Below are positions 8,153 through 16,177 of a stretch of DNA of 39,224 nucleotides, piece after piece. Below the pieces are notes generated by a model that saw only the letters and a program-made list of their open reading frames with translations, made no database searches and was not told the DNA's origin. Where the stretch lies: assembly GCA_947458835.1 (NCBI GenBank), contig CANHBC010000008.1:1-39224 (forward strand), written 5' to 3'. A program made the position numbers and the translations under genes. Within the stretch, counting starts at the first letter, position 1, and every line of letters starts with the position of its first letter. The stretch comes from Betaproteobacteria bacterium. GTDB lineage: Bacteria > Pseudomonadota > Gammaproteobacteria > Burkholderiales > CAIKXV01.

Positions 8153-9239
8153 CGGCGGACGGCCCGTCCAGCCCGGCGGTGGCTGCCGCCGGGCCTGCCG
8201 CGGCGAGCGCGTCCTGGGGCAGCGCGGGCTCCTCCTGTTCGCCGCCATACTGCGCATCGAACTCGCCGGTATCGAAGGTACGCGCATCCAGCCCGCGCCC
8301 GCAGAGGTAGCGGGCCAGCGCCGCAGCGTAGCCGTGGGTGGCATAGACGCGGCTCGCGCCGCTGGCCTCGATCGCGCGCAGCAGCCCCGGCCAGTCGGCG
8401 TGGTCCGACATCACGAAGCCGCGGTCGACCGAGCGCCGACGGCGAGCACCGCGCACCTGCATCCAGCCCGAGGCGAAGGCATCGCCCGCCTCCGGGAAGC
8501 GGCGCAGCCAGGGCGTGGACTGGGCCGACGGCGGCGCCACCACGAGCGCCTGGGCCAGCGCCGCGCGGTCTGCGTTGCGCGCCGGCCCGCCAGCCACCTG
8601 CGTCGGCGGCAGCGCGACCCCGGCGTCCCGGTAGCAACGATTGAGCAGTTCGACTGCACCGTGGCAGACGATCGGCCCGATCGACGCATCGACCCCGGCG
8701 AGGATGCGCTGTGCCTTGCCGAACGCATACGCGTACACGATGCTCGGCCGGCCAAGCGCGGCATTGCCGCGCCACCATTCATCGATCTCGGCGAACAGCC
8801 GCACCGGCGGTGCCCAGCGATAGATCGGCAGGCCGAACGTCGACTCGGTGATCAGCACGTGCGCACGCACCGGCTCGAACGGCGTGCAGGTCGGATCGGG
8901 ATCGAGCTTGTAGTCGCCCGTCACCACCCACACTTCGCCGCCGACCTCGACCCGCACCTGGGCCGATCCGAGCACATGGCCAGCCGGGTGCAGCGACACC
9001 CGCGCCTGGCCGACGACGGTAGCCTCTCCGTAGCCGACCGCATCGATCGCCACCGGCCCGAGGCGCGTGCGCAGCACGCCGAGCGCGTCGCGCTGGGCCA
9101 GGTAATGCCCATGTCCGCGACGGGCGTGGTCAGCATGGGCGTGGGTGAGCACCGCCCGGTCGACCGGGCGCCAGGGATCGATGTAGAAGTCGCCGGCCGG
9201 GCAGTAGAGTCCAGCCGGCCTCAGTTCGAGGACCGCCAT
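8145..9239 (-). CDS. Ligase-associated DNA damage response exonuclease (MBL / beta-CASP fold)
   Basis: A 364-residue metallo-beta-lactamase-fold nuclease related to mRNA 3'-processing and SNM1-type enzymes, expected to trim DNA ends with two zinc ions. The signature HAHADH is at residues 33-38 (THAHADHARRGH). Further motifs are HPAGHVLGSAQ, VVTGDYK and SDHADWPGLL, all typical of this class. The ATG at 9239 gives the conserved start MAVLELRPAGLYCPAGDF. The open frame runs on to 9944 but that extension is non-homologous. The 3' end overlaps the ligase start by 8 nt. The upstream hypothetical gene ends 32 nt before, so it may be the operon's first gene. Confidence 0.94.
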   Translation of the reverse strand: MAVLELRPAGLYCPAGDFYIDPWRPVDRAVLTHAHADHARRGHGHYLAQRDALGVLRTRLGPVAIDAVGYGEATVVGQARVSLHPAGHVLGSAQVRVEVGGEVWVVTGDYKLDPDPTCTPFEPVRAHVLITESTFGLPIYRWAPPVRLFAEIDEWWRGNAALGRPSIVYAYAFGKAQRILAGVDASIGPIVCHGAVELLNRCYRDAGVALPPTQVAGGPARNADRAALAQALVVAPPSAQSTPWLRRFPEAGDAFASGWMQVRGARRRRSVDRGFVMSDHADWPGLLRAIEASGASRVYATHGYAAALARYLCGRGLDARTFDTGEFDAQYGGEQEEPALPQDALAAAGPAAATAGLDGPSADA

Positions 9240-9271
9240 CGGCCTTCCGGTGCCGCGACCGCGTCCCCCGG

Positions 9272-9739
9272 CTACGCGGCCGGCTGGCCCTGGGCCGGCG
9301 CCGGCGCCGGCGGCTTGAGGGTGTTCGAGCCATCGGCCGGTCCCGCCGATGCCGCTGGAGACTCCGGCGCCGCAGGGACCTCGGTCGGGAGGGCCAGAGG
9401 CAGCGGCGCGGGGGCCGCCGCCACGGCAGGCGGGACGCGCTGGGCGAAGCTGGCGCACGACAAGGCCGTGTCGAGCAGGTCGCGAGCGAGCGGTTCGGTG
9501 ACGGTGCGCGGGGCCGGGATCATCGCCACCCGCAGGGCCATCGCCATTGCGAGCGCCTGCAGCACGTCGCCGTTGCTGACGCCTTCCCGCTCGGCGACCC
9601 GAGCATCGATCGAGCCGAGCAGCGCGGTCAGGAGCGCGCTGACGTCGACCTCGTGGCGCGTCTCGGCGTGCAGGTCGAAGGTAACGTCGATCGTCTCGCC
9701 GTTCGCGGTGGTGGCACGGTAGGGCAGGTGGCGGTTCAT
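9272..9739 (-). CDS. Hypothetical protein with Pro/Ala-rich tail, heading the repair operon
   Basis: A 155-residue product that I do not recognise. Residues 1-100 look folded: a short beta segment (ETIDVTFDLH) and amphipathic helices (DVSALLTALLGSIDARV, LQALAMAMALRVAMI). From about residue 103 to the end the sequence is low-complexity Ala/Pro, probably disordered. There is no signal peptide or metal motif. It lies 32 nt upstream of the exonuclease on the same strand and is divergent from the kinase gene, so it is likely the promoter-proximal gene of the repair operon. A functional link is inference from position only. The ATG at 9739 is the only reasonable start. Confidence 0.65.
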   Translation of the reverse strand: MNRHLPYRATTANGETIDVTFDLHAETRHEVDVSALLTALLGSIDARVAEREGVSNGDVLQALAMAMALRVAMIPAPRTVTEPLARDLLDTALSCASFAQRVPPAVAAAPAPLPLALPTEVPAAPESPAASAGPADGSNTLKPPAPAPAQGQPAA

Positions 9740-9842
9740 GGTCGCGTACGGATCCCGGATGAATGGCCCGATGGTAGCCGACGCGCCGCCCCCTCCGATG
9801 CCGGCCCGGCGGTGCCCATGGCCGGGCCGGTGCGCGACGGCG

Positions 9843-9860
9843 GGGCGGTATACTCCGCCC
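9843..9860 (+). promoter_or_regulatory. -10 element TATACT framed by a perfect inverted repeat
   Basis: GGGCGG-TATACT-CCGCCC: a good sigma70 -10 hexamer (9849-9854) sits exactly between perfect 6-bp inverted arms. No clear -35 is seen 17 nt upstream. It lies about 95 nt before the PfkB kinase start in the divergent gap with the repair operon, so the arms could be an operator that covers the promoter. They could equally be chance in GC-rich DNA. Confidence 0.4.
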
Positions 9861-9949
9861 GCTTCGAACAGCCGTGCGCAGAGGCGCGTGCGGTGCCTCC
9901 CAACCGGCGGCGGCTGAACTGCCGCACGCACCTTCCGGACCCACGCCAC

Positions 9950-10882
9950 ATGTCCACGCTCATCTGCGGCTCGATCGCCTTCGACACGATCATGGTGTTC
10001 CATGACCGTTTCAAGAACCACATCCTGCCCGAGAAGATCCACCTGCTGAACGTGGCCTTCCTGGTGCCGGACATGCGGCGCGAGTTCGGCGGCTGCGCTG
10101 GCAACATCGCCTACACGCTGAAGATGCTCGGCGGCGAGCCCACGATCATGGCCACCGTCGGCGACGACGCCGCACCCTACCTTGCACGCCTGGACGGCCT
10201 CGGGCTGTCGCGCGCGCACGTGCGCGAAGTGCCGGGCAGCTTCACCGCCCAGGCGTTCATCACGACTGACCTGGACGACAACCAGATCACCGCCTTCCAT
10301 CCGGGCGCGATGAACCACTCGCACCTGAACAAGGTATCCGACGCCATCGGCACCCGGCTCGGCATCGTGTCCCCGGACGGCCGCGACGGCATGATCGAGC
10401 ACGCCCGGCAATTCGCCGAGGCGGGCATTCCGTTCATCTTCGACCCGGGCCAGGGGCTGCCGATGTTCGATGGCACCGACCTGATGCGGTTCATCGACGC
10501 GGCGACCTACGTGACCGTCAACGACTACGAGGCGCAGCTGCTGCAGGACCGCACCGGCCAGTCCCTCGAGGCACTGGCCACGCGGGTGAAGGCGCTGATC
10601 GTCACCCTCGGGGGCAATGGTTCGCACATTTATGCCGGGGGGCAACGCATCGAGATCCCGGGCGTCAAGGCCGATGTGGTCGACCCGACCGGCTGCGGCG
10701 ATGCCTACCGGGCAGGCCTGTTGCACGGCATCTCGTCAGGAATGGACTGGCCGACCACCGGCCGGCTCGCCTCGCTGATCGGCGGCATCAAGATCAGCCA
10801 GCGGGGTGGACAGAACCATCGCTTCACCCGCGAAGAGATCGCGGTGCGGTACCGTGAAGCTTTTGGCTCGAGCCTCGACTGA
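9950..10882 (+). CDS. PfkB-family carbohydrate/nucleoside kinase (adenosine kinase-like)
   Basis: A 310-residue ribokinase-fold kinase. The N-terminal part has CGSIAFDTI and the GGCAGNIAYTLKMLGG motif (PfkB signature 1). The C-terminal anion-hole motif reads DPTGCGD at residues 245-251, with Asp251 as the catalytic base; the usual Ala of TGAGD is Cys here. The long N-terminal lid with HxNILPEKIHLLN-type sequence resembles bacterial adenosine kinase-like members, but substrate assignment (adenosine, ribose or another sugar) is not safe. It is a single gene, divergent from the repair operon, with a stem-loop 20 nt after the stop. Confidence 0.88.
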   Translation: MSTLICGSIAFDTIMVFHDRFKNHILPEKIHLLNVAFLVPDMRREFGGCAGNIAYTLKMLGGEPTIMATVGDDAAPYLARLDGLGLSRAHVREVPGSFTAQAFITTDLDDNQITAFHPGAMNHSHLNKVSDAIGTRLGIVSPDGRDGMIEHARQFAEAGIPFIFDPGQGLPMFDGTDLMRFIDAATYVTVNDYEAQLLQDRTGQSLEALATRVKALIVTLGGNGSHIYAGGQRIEIPGVKADVVDPTGCGDAYRAGLLHGISSGMDWPTTGRLASLIGGIKISQRGGQNHRFTREEIAVRYREAFGSSLD

Positions 10883-10902
10883 ACCCGTCCGGACAGCCAA
10901 CG

Positions 10903-10919
10903 GGGCGGATCTTCCGCCC
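10903..10919 (+). terminator. Short stem-loop after the PfkB kinase
   Basis: GGGCGGA-TCT-TCCGCCC forms a perfect 7-bp GC-rich stem with a 3-nt loop between the kinase stop and the lipoprotein start. No T-tract follows, so it is at best a weak intrinsic terminator or a transcript-end stabiliser. Confidence 0.35.
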
Positions 10920-10961
10920 GGGCTACGCCGACGGGGCCGGACCCACGCAGGAGTTGACGAC

Positions 10962-11417
10962 ATGAAGAAGCACCACGCGCTTGCCCTTGCCCTCGCCTCC
11001 ACGCTGGTCCTTTCGGCCTGCGCACCGGGCCAGGGCGCAAACTCCTACTCGCGCAGCCAGGCGCGCACCGAACAGAGCGTGCGCATGGGCACGGTCGAGG
11101 GCGTACGCAGCGTCCGCCTCGAGGGCACGCGCACGCCGATCGGCACCATCGCCGGTGGCGTGGTCGGTGGCGTCGCCGGCAGCACCGTCGGCGGCGGCCG
11201 CGGCAGCACGATCGCCGCGGTGATCGGCGCGGTGGCCGGGGGTCTCGCCGGCTCGGCGATCGAGGAAGGCGTCACCCGCAAGGAAGGCGTCGAGATCACC
11301 GTGCGGCTCGACAACGGCAACATCATCGCGATCACTCAGGAAGCCGACGAGCAGTTCAAGCCCGGCGAGCGGGTGCGCGTGCTATCAGGCGGAGGCGTGT
11401 CGCGCGTCACCCGCTGA
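10962..11417 (+). CDS. Glycine-zipper (2TM) outer-membrane lipoprotein, SlyB/Pcp-like
   Basis: The 151-residue product begins with a lipoprotein signal MKKHHALALALASTLVLSAC: lipobox LSAC with Cys20 as the lipidated residue and Ala at +2, which predicts outer-membrane sorting. Residues about 62-103 are a glycine zipper (repeated GGVVGGVAG and GAVAGGLAG spacing), the mark of the 2TM glycine-zipper family that includes SlyB. A beta-rich C-terminal segment with VEITVRLDNGN and GERVRVL follows, common in this family. GGAG lies 9 nt before the ATG. Such proteins are tied to envelope stability and stress; the exact role here is unknown. Confidence 0.88.
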   Translation: MKKHHALALALASTLVLSACAPGQGANSYSRSQARTEQSVRMGTVEGVRSVRLEGTRTPIGTIAGGVVGGVAGSTVGGGRGSTIAAVIGAVAGGLAGSAIEEGVTRKEGVEITVRLDNGNIIAITQEADEQFKPGERVRVLSGGGVSRVTR

Positions 11418-11456
11418 CGCGGGCAGCTGACCGGGCCCAGCCCCTGCCAGGTCAGG

Positions 11457-12281
11457 TCAGTCCGGTTCCATCTCAGACTGCACCGGGCAGTCGATCGAGA
11501 AGCGCCTGCCGTCCTCGAGCCGGCAGGCGGTGAGCTGTCGCCCCCACACGCAGCCGGTGTCGATGCCAAGCACCCCCTTCCGGTCGACCAGGCCGAGCGC
11601 CGACCAGTGTCCGAACACGATGGTCGGCCCGCCAGCGGCACGCAGCGGCGAATCGAACCAGGGCACATACCCGGCCGGCGCACGGTCGAGCGAGCCCTTG
11701 TGCGAGAAGTCGAGGTTTCCCGCCGGGTCGACCAGCCGCATGCGGGTGAACGCGTTGACGATGAAGCGGGCCCGGGCATGCCCGACCAGCGCGCGATCCC
11801 AGCACACCGGGTCGTTGCCGTAGAGCTCAGCGAAGAAGTCGAGGTAGGCGGCACCGGCAATCCGCGCCTCCGCCTCGCGGGCGAGCACTGCCGCCTGTCC
11901 GACCGTCCACTGCGGCAGGATGCCCGCATGCACCATCACGTGACTGCCCTCGGCGTACAGCAGGGGCTGGCGGCGCAGCCAGCCGATCAGTTCGTCGCGG
12001 TCGGGCGCCTCGAGCACGTCGTCGAAGGTATCGCCGCCGCGCTTGCGGGTCATGCCCGAAGCGACCATCAGCAGGTGGATGTCATGGTTGCCGAGCACGG
12101 TGACGGCCCGCCGCCCCAGCCCCGACACGTAGCGCAGTACCGCGAGTGACTGGCGCCCCCGGTTCACGAGGTCGCCGACCAGCCAGAGGCGGTCGCGCGC
12201 CGCGTCGAAGCGGACCGCGTCGAGCAACGCCATCAGCGAGTCGTGGCAGCCCTGGATGTCGCCGATCGCGTAAGTAGCCAT
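11457..12281 (-). CDS. apaH: Symmetrical bis(5'-nucleosyl)-tetraphosphatase ApaH
   Basis: Hydrolyses Ap4A to two ADP and also removes Np4-type RNA caps; cytosolic metallophosphatase. The 274-residue product has GDIQGCHD (residues 7-14), GDLVNRG (36-42) and GNHD (64-67), the PPP-family metal and phosphate motifs with the ApaH-type spacing. The C-terminal FGHWSALGL and GIDTGCVWG motifs are also ApaH-specific. Length matches the E. coli protein (about 280). It is monocistronic here, not in the ksgA-apaG-apaH context of enterobacteria, and divergent from the VOC gene. Confidence 0.96.
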   Translation of the reverse strand: MATYAIGDIQGCHDSLMALLDAVRFDAARDRLWLVGDLVNRGRQSLAVLRYVSGLGRRAVTVLGNHDIHLLMVASGMTRKRGGDTFDDVLEAPDRDELIGWLRRQPLLYAEGSHVMVHAGILPQWTVGQAAVLAREAEARIAGAAYLDFFAELYGNDPVCWDRALVGHARARFIVNAFTRMRLVDPAGNLDFSHKGSLDRAPAGYVPWFDSPLRAAGGPTIVFGHWSALGLVDRKGVLGIDTGCVWGRQLTACRLEDGRRFSIDCPVQSEMEPD

Positions 12282-12369
12282 GGAGCGCGGAATCTAGCAT
12301 GCAGGTGCACGGCTGGCAGGCGGCCCCTGCCCGTCCGGACGGCGGAGGCCGCCCCGCATCCGTGCGGGC

Positions 12370-12399
12370 ATGACAAGCCGCCGGGACGGGGTGTAGACT
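12370..12399 (+). promoter_or_regulatory. Probable sigma70 promoter of the VOC gene
   Basis: ATGACA (12370-12375) and TAGACT (12394-12399) are separated by 18 nt, in the apaH/VOC divergent gap. Five and four of six bases match consensus. The start codon lies 41 nt after the -10, leaving room for a short leader with AGGAA. Confidence 0.5.
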
Positions 12400-12440
12400 T
12401 GTTCGCAATAACGGAACGTCAACCGACTGAGGAACCTGCC

Positions 12441-12848
12441 ATGTCCATGAAGCTCCGCCACATCGCGCTGTCCGTACCGGACGTCGCCGCAGCCCAGAAG
12501 TTCTTCGAGGAAGCGTTCGGCATGACCAAGGCCGGTGACGCACAGAACGGCGTCTACGTGTCCGACGGCGTGATCAACGTCGCGCTGCTCAACAAGCAGG
12601 GCAAGGCCGAAGGCATCGACTCCAACGGTCCGTTCTATGGCGTGATGCATTTCGGCATGTGGGTCGACGACCTCGAGCAGGCAGAGCAGCAGGTCGCCGC
12701 GGCCGGTGGCACCTACCTCTACGGCCGTCCGACCGCCGCCAAGAAGAGCTTCTACGAGGTCAAGTACAAGGACCCGAACGGAATCGTCTTCGACGTCACC
12801 GCCAGCGGCTGGAAGGGCGCGGTAAAGGAAGTCAAGCCGGTCGAGTGA
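12441..12848 (+). CDS. VOC-superfamily (glyoxalase/dioxygenase fold) protein
   Basis: A 135-residue single vicinal-oxygen-chelate unit: KLRHIALSVPDVAAAQKFF at the N-terminus and KYKDPNGIVFDVTASGW at the C-terminus give the paired beta-alpha-beta-beta-beta modules. Putative metal ligands are His7 (RHIAL), His in MHFGMWVDD and an Asp/Glu near the end; the usual final Glu (DPxGNxxEL) is replaced by FDV. It could bind metal, a small molecule or an antibiotic-like ligand; the reaction cannot be assigned. The gene is 85 nt upstream of the FAD monooxygenase on the same strand and may share its transcript. Confidence 0.85.
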   Translation: MSMKLRHIALSVPDVAAAQKFFEEAFGMTKAGDAQNGVYVSDGVINVALLNKQGKAEGIDSNGPFYGVMHFGMWVDDLEQAEQQVAAAGGTYLYGRPTAAKKSFYEVKYKDPNGIVFDVTASGWKGAVKEVKPVE

Positions 12849-12933
12849 TCCGGCGCCAGCGCGCCGCCAGCAGTTCCCACGGCCAGGCACGCTCGTGCCG
12901 GCCCTCCCCCGTGCCCTCTCGCAGGACTTGCCC

Positions 12934-14154
12934 ATGCTCTCGAAGAACGCGCCGGTGATCGTCGTCGGCGCCGGCCCCGCCGGTGTCTCGATCGCGCTCT
13001 ACCTCGCCCAGCACGATGTCAACACGCTGCTGATCGAAACCTTCACCGAGGCCAACTTCCTCGACCAGGCACCGCGCACCGGCAGCATCCACCCGTCGAC
13101 GCTGGAGATGTTCGCCGACCTCGGGCTTTACGAGAAGATCGAGCCGCGCGGGCTGATCGCGCCGACGTTCCAGTTCTGGGACCGGCTGACCGACAGCATG
13201 ATCGCCGAGTTCGACCATGCGGTGCTCAAGGATGACACCCGCTTCCCGTTCGTCCTTCAGTGCGAGCGCATCAAGGTCGCCGAAGAGGCGATGAAGATGC
13301 TGCGCACGTATCCGAACGTGAAGATCCGCATGGGCACCACGCTCGAGGACATGGAGCAGGACGCCGACGGCGTCACCGCCATCGTCACCAACGAGGGCGG
13401 CGAGACCGAGCGCATCCGCGGCTCGTTCATCGTCAGCGGAGAGGGCGCGCGCAGCGTGGTGCGCAAGGTCTCGGGCATCGCCTTCGAGGGCTACACCTAC
13501 CCCGACCAGGTGCTGACCGTGTCGGTGGTGCACGACTTCGACAAGCTGCACGGCTACTCCTACCGCAACTACCTGTCCGACCCGGATCAGTGGGCGAACC
13601 TGTTCAAGTGGGGCCAGCCGGAGCGCTGGAGGGTGCACTTCCCGACCAGCCTCGACGACGACCCCGAGATGCTGTTGTCCGACGAGTACTGCCAGGCGCA
13701 GTTGCAGAAGTTCCTGCCGAACTCGAAGCCTTACGATATCGTCTATCGCAAGCTGTACTCGAGCCACCAGCTGGTTGCCGACACCTTCAACGTCGGTCGG
13801 GCACTGCTTGCCGGCGACTCCGCCCACGTGAACAGCCCGATCGGCGGCGTGGGCATGAACAGCGGCGTGCATGACTCGATCAACCTCGGCAAGAAGCTGG
13901 TCGGCATCCTCGACGGCAGCCTGGACATGTCGGTGCTCGACCGCTACACGCGCCAGCGCAAGCACGTGGCGGTCAACCACGTGAAGACGATCACCGAGCG
14001 CAACAAGAAGCTGATCAACGAGCGCGACCCGGAAGTGCGCAAGCGCAACCACGACATGCTGCACGAGACCGCTGCCGACCCGAAGCGCGCGCGCGAGTAC
14101 ATCCTGCGAACGTCACTGATGAAGAGCCTCGAGGAAGTGGCTGCGATTCAGTGA
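12934..14154 (+). CDS. FAD-dependent monooxygenase (aromatic hydroxylase family)
   Basis: A 406-residue group A flavin monooxygenase of the PheA/TfdB/MhpA type, which hydroxylates phenolic or related aromatic substrates using NAD(P)H and O2. The dinucleotide fold has GAGPAG (residues 12-17). The second FAD motif reads RALLAGDSAHVNSP, with Gly-Asp contacting the ribityl chain, followed by GGVGMNSGVHDSINL. TGSIHPSTLEMF near residue 50 is the typical substrate/FAD loop. The ATG at 12934 was preferred to an upstream ATG at 12895 because homology starts at once and AGGAC precedes it. The 3' end overlaps the convergent IclR gene by 7 nt. The specific substrate is unknown. Confidence 0.88.
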   Translation: MLSKNAPVIVVGAGPAGVSIALYLAQHDVNTLLIETFTEANFLDQAPRTGSIHPSTLEMFADLGLYEKIEPRGLIAPTFQFWDRLTDSMIAEFDHAVLKDDTRFPFVLQCERIKVAEEAMKMLRTYPNVKIRMGTTLEDMEQDADGVTAIVTNEGGETERIRGSFIVSGEGARSVVRKVSGIAFEGYTYPDQVLTVSVVHDFDKLHGYSYRNYLSDPDQWANLFKWGQPERWRVHFPTSLDDDPEMLLSDEYCQAQLQKFLPNSKPYDIVYRKLYSSHQLVADTFNVGRALLAGDSAHVNSPIGGVGMNSGVHDSINLGKKLVGILDGSLDMSVLDRYTRQRKHVAVNHVKTITERNKKLINERDPEVRKRNHDMLHETAADPKRAREYILRTSLMKSLEEVAAIQ

Positions 14155-14969
14155 TCGTCCCCGGGCGGTGGCGACGCCGCCTGCCCGGGCGAGCGCGCCG
14201 AGATCAGGTCGGCAGCCTGCACGGCCGCGCGCGCGAACTCGAGGATGCGCGGCCGGGTGAAGCCGAGCTTGCGGCGCGAACCGACCAGCACGGCGGTCAA
14301 CGCGCCGGAACGGTCGACGATCGGCGCGGCGACGCTGAACGAACCCGGTACCGTCTCGCCCTCGCTCACCGCGTAGCCACGTTCGCGCGTGGCATGCACC
14401 GCCTTCAGGAACTCCGCCTCGGTGGTGATCGAACGCAGCGTGTAGCGCGGCAGACCGTGCCGCGCGATCAGGTCGCAGATGCGCTCGTCGGGCAGGAAGG
14501 CGGCGCGCACCTGCCCGCCCGCACCGTAGTTGAGCGGGATGCGCGCGCCTGTGGGCACGTGCAGCTCCGGATCATCCACCGTCTCGACGGTGTCGACGAT
14601 CAGCAGGTCGGTGTCGTCGACCAGCCGGAGCGAGACGCTCGCCTCGAAGCGGGCCGCCAGCTCGCGCAGCTGCGCGCGCGCCCAGCTCAGGGTGTTCGAG
14701 TGGCGCCCGGCGAGCGCACCGATCTCGAACGCCTTGTAGCCGAGGCAATAGCGCCGCGTGCGCGGGTCGCGCCGCAGGTAGCACATGTCCTCGAGCGTCT
14801 TGATCGCGCGATGCACCCGGCTCTTGTGCACGCCGAGCTCTCGCGCCACCTCGCTCACGCCCAGCTCGGGGCGGCTTTCCGAGAACAGGCTGAGGATCTG
14901 CAGGCCGCGCCGCAGGCCGGCAGACCGGTCGGCCGCGCGTGGCGCCCGTGGAGTTGGTGTCCGATCCAT
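14148..14969 (-). CDS. IclR-family transcriptional regulator
   Basis: A 273-residue regulator. The N-terminal winged helix-turn-helix (about residues 18-80; GLQILSLFSE, VSEVARELGVHKSRVHRAI) is followed by the IclR effector domain (VDTVETVDDPELHVPTGAR, YAVSEGETVPGSFSVAAPI). IclR proteins sense small organic acids or aromatics and usually control neighbouring catabolic and uptake genes. It overlaps the FAD monooxygenase 3' end by 7 nt and is divergent from a Bug receptor gene 101 nt away, so the Bug gene, and perhaps the monooxygenase, are the likely targets. Confidence 0.93.
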   Translation of the reverse strand: MDRTPTPRAPRAADRSAGLRRGLQILSLFSESRPELGVSEVARELGVHKSRVHRAIKTLEDMCYLRRDPRTRRYCLGYKAFEIGALAGRHSNTLSWARAQLRELAARFEASVSLRLVDDTDLLIVDTVETVDDPELHVPTGARIPLNYGAGGQVRAAFLPDERICDLIARHGLPRYTLRSITTEAEFLKAVHATRERGYAVSEGETVPGSFSVAAPIVDRSGALTAVLVGSRRKLGFTRPRILEFARAAVQAADLISARSPGQAASPPPGDDH

Positions 14970-15037
14970 GGCCCGATTGTCCCACTACCGGCTTCGCGCG
15001 GCAGCACGCCGTCGCGCGTTGGGCCGTTTCTTGCTTT

Positions 15038-15052
15038 TTGAAGCCCGTTCAA
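15038..15052 (+). promoter_or_regulatory. Candidate operator TTGAA-N5-TTCAA
   Basis: A perfect inverted repeat TTGAA-GCCCG-TTCAA lies in the IclR/Bug divergent gap, just before the strong AAGGAGAG ribosome site (15056-15063) of the Bug gene. Arms, length and position suit a dimeric regulator such as the adjacent IclR protein; binding is inference. Confidence 0.4.
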
Positions 15053-15070
15053 CGCAAGGAGAGAGCATCA

Positions 15071-16156
15071 ATGCTTCAGCCCGTGACCTGCGACCGGCGT
15101 CAGCCGAGCCCCGAAGCCTTCATCGCGCCGGGCAGGCGAAGTGCCCCGGCCTGCGATCGCCGCTGTGCCGGTTGCATCACCCTCAGGCGCGCCGCGGTCG
15201 GGGCCGCCTGCGTGGTCGCCGCCGTCGGGCTGGTGGGCCTCCAGCCGGCCTCCGCGCAGGGCTTCCCGAACAAGCCGGTGCGCATCATCTCTCCGTTCGA
15301 GTCCGGTGGCAGCAACGACGGCGTGATCCGCCCGGTGGCGCCCCGCATGGGCGAACTGCTCGGGCAACTGGTGCTCGTCGAGAACCGCCCCGGCGCCGGC
15401 GGGGTGGTCGGCAGCGAGGTCGTCGCGCGGGCGAACGCGGACGGCTACACGCTGCTGGTCGGAACGACCTCGACCCATGCGATCAACCCCAGCCTGCGCA
15501 AGCTGCCCTACGACGCGGAACGGGACTTCTCGCCGGTGGGCCTGATCGGCGTCTCGCCCTACGTGATGCTGGTCAACCCGTCGCTGCCGGTAAAGACGGT
15601 GAAGGAGATGATCGCGCTCGCACGGAAGAAGCCGGGTGCGATCGACTACGGATCGGGCGGCATCGGCACCCCCGGGCACCTCGCAGGCGCCGTGTTCTCC
15701 CGGATGACCGGCACCGAACTCACCCATATCCCGTACAAGTCGGGGGCATCGTCCATCACCGACGCGGTGGCCGGGCGCATCGCGATGGTGTTCACCACGA
15801 TGCTGGTGGCCGATTCGCTGATCGAGTCGGGCAGGGTGCGGGCGCTGGGCGTGACCACGCTCAACCGGCTGCCGCGCTTTCCGAATCTCCCCACCGTGGA
15901 CGAGTCCGGCCTGCCCGGTTACGAGTTCACCCTCTGGCTCGGACTGCTCGCACCCGCGAAGACCCCTGAACAGGTCCTGGGCCGGCTGAGCGATGCGCTC
16001 GCCGGCTCGCTGCGGGACAAGCAGACGCAGGCACTGCTCGCCGCGCAGTCGGTCGAGGTGCAGTACGAGCCGCCGAAGGCGTTCGGCGAACGCATCCGGC
16101 GCGACCTGGCGGCCTACTCGAAGGTGATCAAGGAGACCGGGCTGAAGGTGGAGTGA
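15071..16156 (+). CDS. Tripartite tricarboxylate transporter substrate-binding protein (Bug receptor) 1
   Basis: Periplasmic solute receptor of the Bug/TctC family, binding carboxylates or similar small acids. In the 361-residue product an unusually long, Cys/Arg-rich lead (about 38 residues) precedes a hydrophobic signal segment ending in PASAQG. The mature family start FPNKPVRIISPF follows. Other Bug marks are VENRPGAGGVVGSE, GYTLLVGTTSTHAINP, LPYDAERDFSPV and the C-terminal GLPGYEFTLWLGLLAP. The start at 15071 is supported by AAGGAGAG seven nt upstream. There are no TctA or TctB genes nearby. Probably regulated by the divergent IclR gene. Ligand unknown. Confidence 0.93.
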   Translation: MLQPVTCDRRQPSPEAFIAPGRRSAPACDRRCAGCITLRRAAVGAACVVAAVGLVGLQPASAQGFPNKPVRIISPFESGGSNDGVIRPVAPRMGELLGQLVLVENRPGAGGVVGSEVVARANADGYTLLVGTTSTHAINPSLRKLPYDAERDFSPVGLIGVSPYVMLVNPSLPVKTVKEMIALARKKPGAIDYGSGGIGTPGHLAGAVFSRMTGTELTHIPYKSGASSITDAVAGRIAMVFTTMLVADSLIESGRVRALGVTTLNRLPRFPNLPTVDESGLPGYEFTLWLGLLAPAKTPEQVLGRLSDALAGSLRDKQTQALLAAQSVEVQYEPPKAFGERIRRDLAAYSKVIKETGLKVE

Positions 16157-16177
16157 CCGGGCAGCGGGGCAGCAGCT

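Noticed and set aside
14939-15070. Upstream ATG extension of Bug receptor 1
   Set aside because: The extension overlaps the IclR 5' end, lacks homology and would bury the signal peptide; the ATG at 15071 has a strong ribosome site.
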